DNA of 16,545 bases from Spirochaetaceae bacterium UBA1306 (lineage in GTDB: Bacteria; Spirochaetota; Spirochaetia; Treponematales; Rectinemataceae): the NCBI GenBank assembly GCA_002307245.1, contig DBTW01000110.1, positions 16,359 to 32,903 of the forward strand, in the 5' to 3' direction. Of this stretch, positions 14,879 to 16,545 are shown in pieces. Both the position numbers and the translations under genes were made by a program. Every line of letters begins with the position of its first letter. The first letter of the stretch is position 1. Under the pieces are notes generated by a model, which worked only from the letters and a program-made list of their open reading frames with translations, was not told where the DNA came from and did not search any database.

Positions 14879-16451
14879 CGGGGCCCCCGATGCAGCCGGC
14901 CAGGCCGACGGCAGGTAGAGAGATGCGCACGAGAGTCCCGCGGCCGGGCCTCGACACGAGGGAGAGCCGCGCGCTCCCCGGATAGCGGTAGGCCAGCCTC
15001 AGCTCGAGGTTGGCCATGCCGATTCCGGGCCTCCCCTCGCCGACCGAAACCGCGTCGCTTAGCGGGGTATCGCCGCCATGAACACCCGTGGCGTCGCCGG
15101 TCGCGGCTGGATCGCCGACGGCCTGCGCCCCGCAGGCGGAGGCGCGCAGGCGCTCGAGGAGAGCTGCGTCCATGCCCATGCCGGAGTCGGCGACTACGAG
15201 CCTGACCCGGCCGGCCCTACGGCGCGCGGACACGATAACCCGGCCGCCCTCGACCTTGGGCTCTATGCCGTGCCGCACGGCGTTCTCGACGATGGGCTGG
15301 AGGGTGAAGCGCGGGATGCTCAGGGACTCGACGCCGGGCTCGGAACGGATCTCCCAGGCCAGGCGTTCGCCGAAGCGAATCCCCTGGAAGGATAGGTATT
15401 CCCGGAGAGTGGCCAGCTCCTCCCCGAGGGAGACGAAGGATCCCCCTTCGGACAGCGAGTAGCGCATGAGCTTGCCGAGGCTCAAGGCGAGGCGCTCTGT
15501 ATCGGGGGCGCCCTCGAAGAGGGCGCTCCGCGCGATCGTGTTGAGAGCGTTGAACAGGAAGTGGGGCCGGATCTGGTCCTGGAGGTTCATGAACTGGGCC
15601 TCGCGCAGGGCGCGGCCCATCGACACGCGCTCAATGTCGCGCTCGTGGACGAGGCGCTCCAGCTCGGCCTTCTCCTCGAGCCCCTCCACCATCGCGCGGA
15701 TGCTCGCGCTCATCGCGTTGAAGCCCCGGGCGAGGACGGCCACCTCGTCGCCCGAGTCGGCCGAGACGGGCTCGAGGTCGAGGTCGCCCGCGGCCATGCG
15801 GTCCGCGGCCTCGGCGAGGCGGCGGATCGGGGCGGCGATTGAGGAGGCGAAGATGGCGGCGAAAGCCATGGCGAGGGCCCCGGCTCCGACCAGGCCGATG
15901 AGGGCGAGCCTGCGGGAGGCCCGGCTCCGGGCCGCCAGGGCGCGATAACGAGAGGCCCCAGAGGCCAGGGAAAGGGACAGCAGCTTGCCGAGGTAGCCAT
16001 CGACGAAGACGGCGATCCTATCCGCCTTGGCATAGTCCTGGTAGGCGTCGGGGGCGTCCTCGCCCCGGCGCTCGAGGGCATTGCGGGCCAGGGGAGTCCA
16101 GGCGTCGAGCCCGCGGCGGGCCGCCCTCGCCTCGAAGAAGGCGTCTTGGGAATCCTCGGCGAGCCGAGACAGGGAGGCCGAGAGGGCGACGATCGAGTCG
16201 AGCTCGGCCTCGAGCTCGGAGCGCTGCTCGGGCAGGCCCTCGCGCATGTAGCGTTCGCCCAGGGCGCGATAATCCTCCAGGGATGAACGCAGGCCCTGCA
16301 CGGCATGGTAGCGGCTTAGTCTGTCCTCGAAGTCGCTGCCGGCCCGCAGCGCGGCATCCTGAGCCACCACCTCGAGGGCGATAACGAGGGCGAGAGTCCC
16401 ACCATAAAATAGGAGGATCTTGCCCCGGATGCCGATGCTCGGACGGTTCAT
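14868..16451 (-). CDS. YesM-type sensor histidine kinase
   Basis: A 527-residue inner-membrane kinase that should phosphorylate the downstream AraC-type regulator. It has a membrane segment at about 11-32, an external helical region of about 150 residues with many charged residues, a second segment at about 181-208, a HAMP domain (about 206-260), then the His_kinase core with H297 in DQIRPHFLFNALNTI, N390 in FTLQPIVENAVRHG, D422 in DSGMGM and GIGMAN from 476. Between the last two motifs lies an extra, low-complexity stretch (about 437-472). I start at the ATG at 16451 (MNRPSIGIRGK); it lacks a clear ribosome site, and a TTG at 16517 would add 22 unlikely residues, so the start is uncertain. 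It overlaps the regulator gene by 11 nt. The external region could contact the DctP-like protein encoded next. Confidence 0.92.
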   Translation of the reverse strand: MNRPSIGIRGKILLFYGGTLALVIALEVVAQDAALRAGSDFEDRLSRYHAVQGLRSSLEDYRALGERYMREGLPEQRSELEAELDSIVALSASLSRLAEDSQDAFFEARAARRGLDAWTPLARNALERRGEDAPDAYQDYAKADRIAVFVDGYLGKLLSLSLASGASRYRALAARSRASRRLALIGLVGAGALAMAFAAIFASSIAAPIRRLAEAADRMAAGDLDLEPVSADSGDEVAVLARGFNAMSASIRAMVEGLEEKAELERLVHERDIERVSMGRALREAQFMNLQDQIRPHFLFNALNTIARSALFEGAPDTERLALSLGKLMRYSLSEGGSFVSLGEELATLREYLSFQGIRFGERLAWEIRSEPGVESLSIPRFTLQPIVENAVRHGIEPKVEGGRVIVSARRRAGRVRLVVADSGMGMDAALLERLRASACGAQAVGDPAATGDATGVHGGDTPLSDAVSVGEGRPGIGMANLELRLAYRYPGSARLSLVSRPGRGTLVRISLPAVGLAGCIGGPDAD

Positions 16452-16502
16452 CGGGACAGGTTCGCCGTGAAAAGGGCTAACGTCAAGGGCCGATTCGAGC
16501 CG

Positions 16503-16545
16503 AAGGCAGCAAATCAAGTGTTGTGTTACGAACTTTTGCTGTCTT
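16503..16545. repeat. Inverted repeat upstream of the sensor kinase gene
   Basis: AAGGCAGCAAA (16503-16513) and TTTGCTGTCTT (16535-16545) are inverted copies with 10 of 11 positions matching and a 21 nt centre. It lies at the right edge of the window, 52 nt and more before the kinase start. It could be an operator for this or a neighbouring gene, or a long-loop hairpin; the edge prevents a decision. I see no good promoter boxes in 16452-16545. Confidence 0.4.

Overview
The window is a GC-rich bacterial catabolic and transport locus built around hexuronate (sugar acid) use. Everything except one gene lies on the minus strand. The gene set (KdgF/KduI/KduD/KdgK/UxaC, a KDPG aldolase with an extra C-terminal domain, a TRAP transporter, YesM/YesN-type two-component proteins, a lipoprotein with an LTAGC lipobox) would fit an anaerobic or facultative plant-polymer degrader. 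High-GC Spirochaetota is my best guess, but this is inferred from gene content and style, not from any phylogenetic marker in the window.

Layout. Positions 1-101 are the window edge beyond uxaC, with a coding-like frame on the minus strand. Positions 102-4594 (minus) are a compact five-gene operon in transcription order kdgK-kdgF-kduI-kduD-uxaC, with gaps of only 10-18 nt. Positions 4595-4718 are a divergent promoter region holding a perfect 6-3-6 palindrome (TGGAAC-CTC-GTTCCA). Positions 4719-5696 (plus) are a KDPG aldolase fused to a VOC-like domain. A shared hairpin at 5704-5734 separates it from a convergent orphan lipoprotein gene (5748-6605, minus), whose upstream region can fold into two adjacent hairpins. 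Positions 6849-9350 (minus) encode a membrane-bound hybrid histidine kinase that carries its own receiver, a PAS-like segment and a LuxR-type DNA-binding domain. Positions 9506-16451 (minus) are a TRAP module in transcription order: YesM-type sensor kinase, YesN-type AraC response regulator, a first DctP-like binding protein (coding regions overlapping), then a second DctP, DctQ and DctM, ending at a strong hairpin.

How it fits together (inference). The TRAP system would import a uronate or related acid. KdgF and KduI linearise and isomerise unsaturated uronates released from pectin- or alginate-like polymers, KduD reduces the product to 2-keto-3-deoxygluconate, KdgK phosphorylates it and the aldolase splits KDPG into pyruvate and glyceraldehyde-3-phosphate. 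UxaC feeds saturated glucuronate/galacturonate into the same pathway, but the reductase and dehydratase that would connect it to KDG (UxuB/UxuA or UxaB/UxaA) are not in the window. The DctP-like protein translationally coupled to the response regulator has no membrane partner of its own ahead of the second DctP, so it may be a ligand-presenting sensor component. No tRNA, rRNA, CRISPR, IS element or phage gene was seen.
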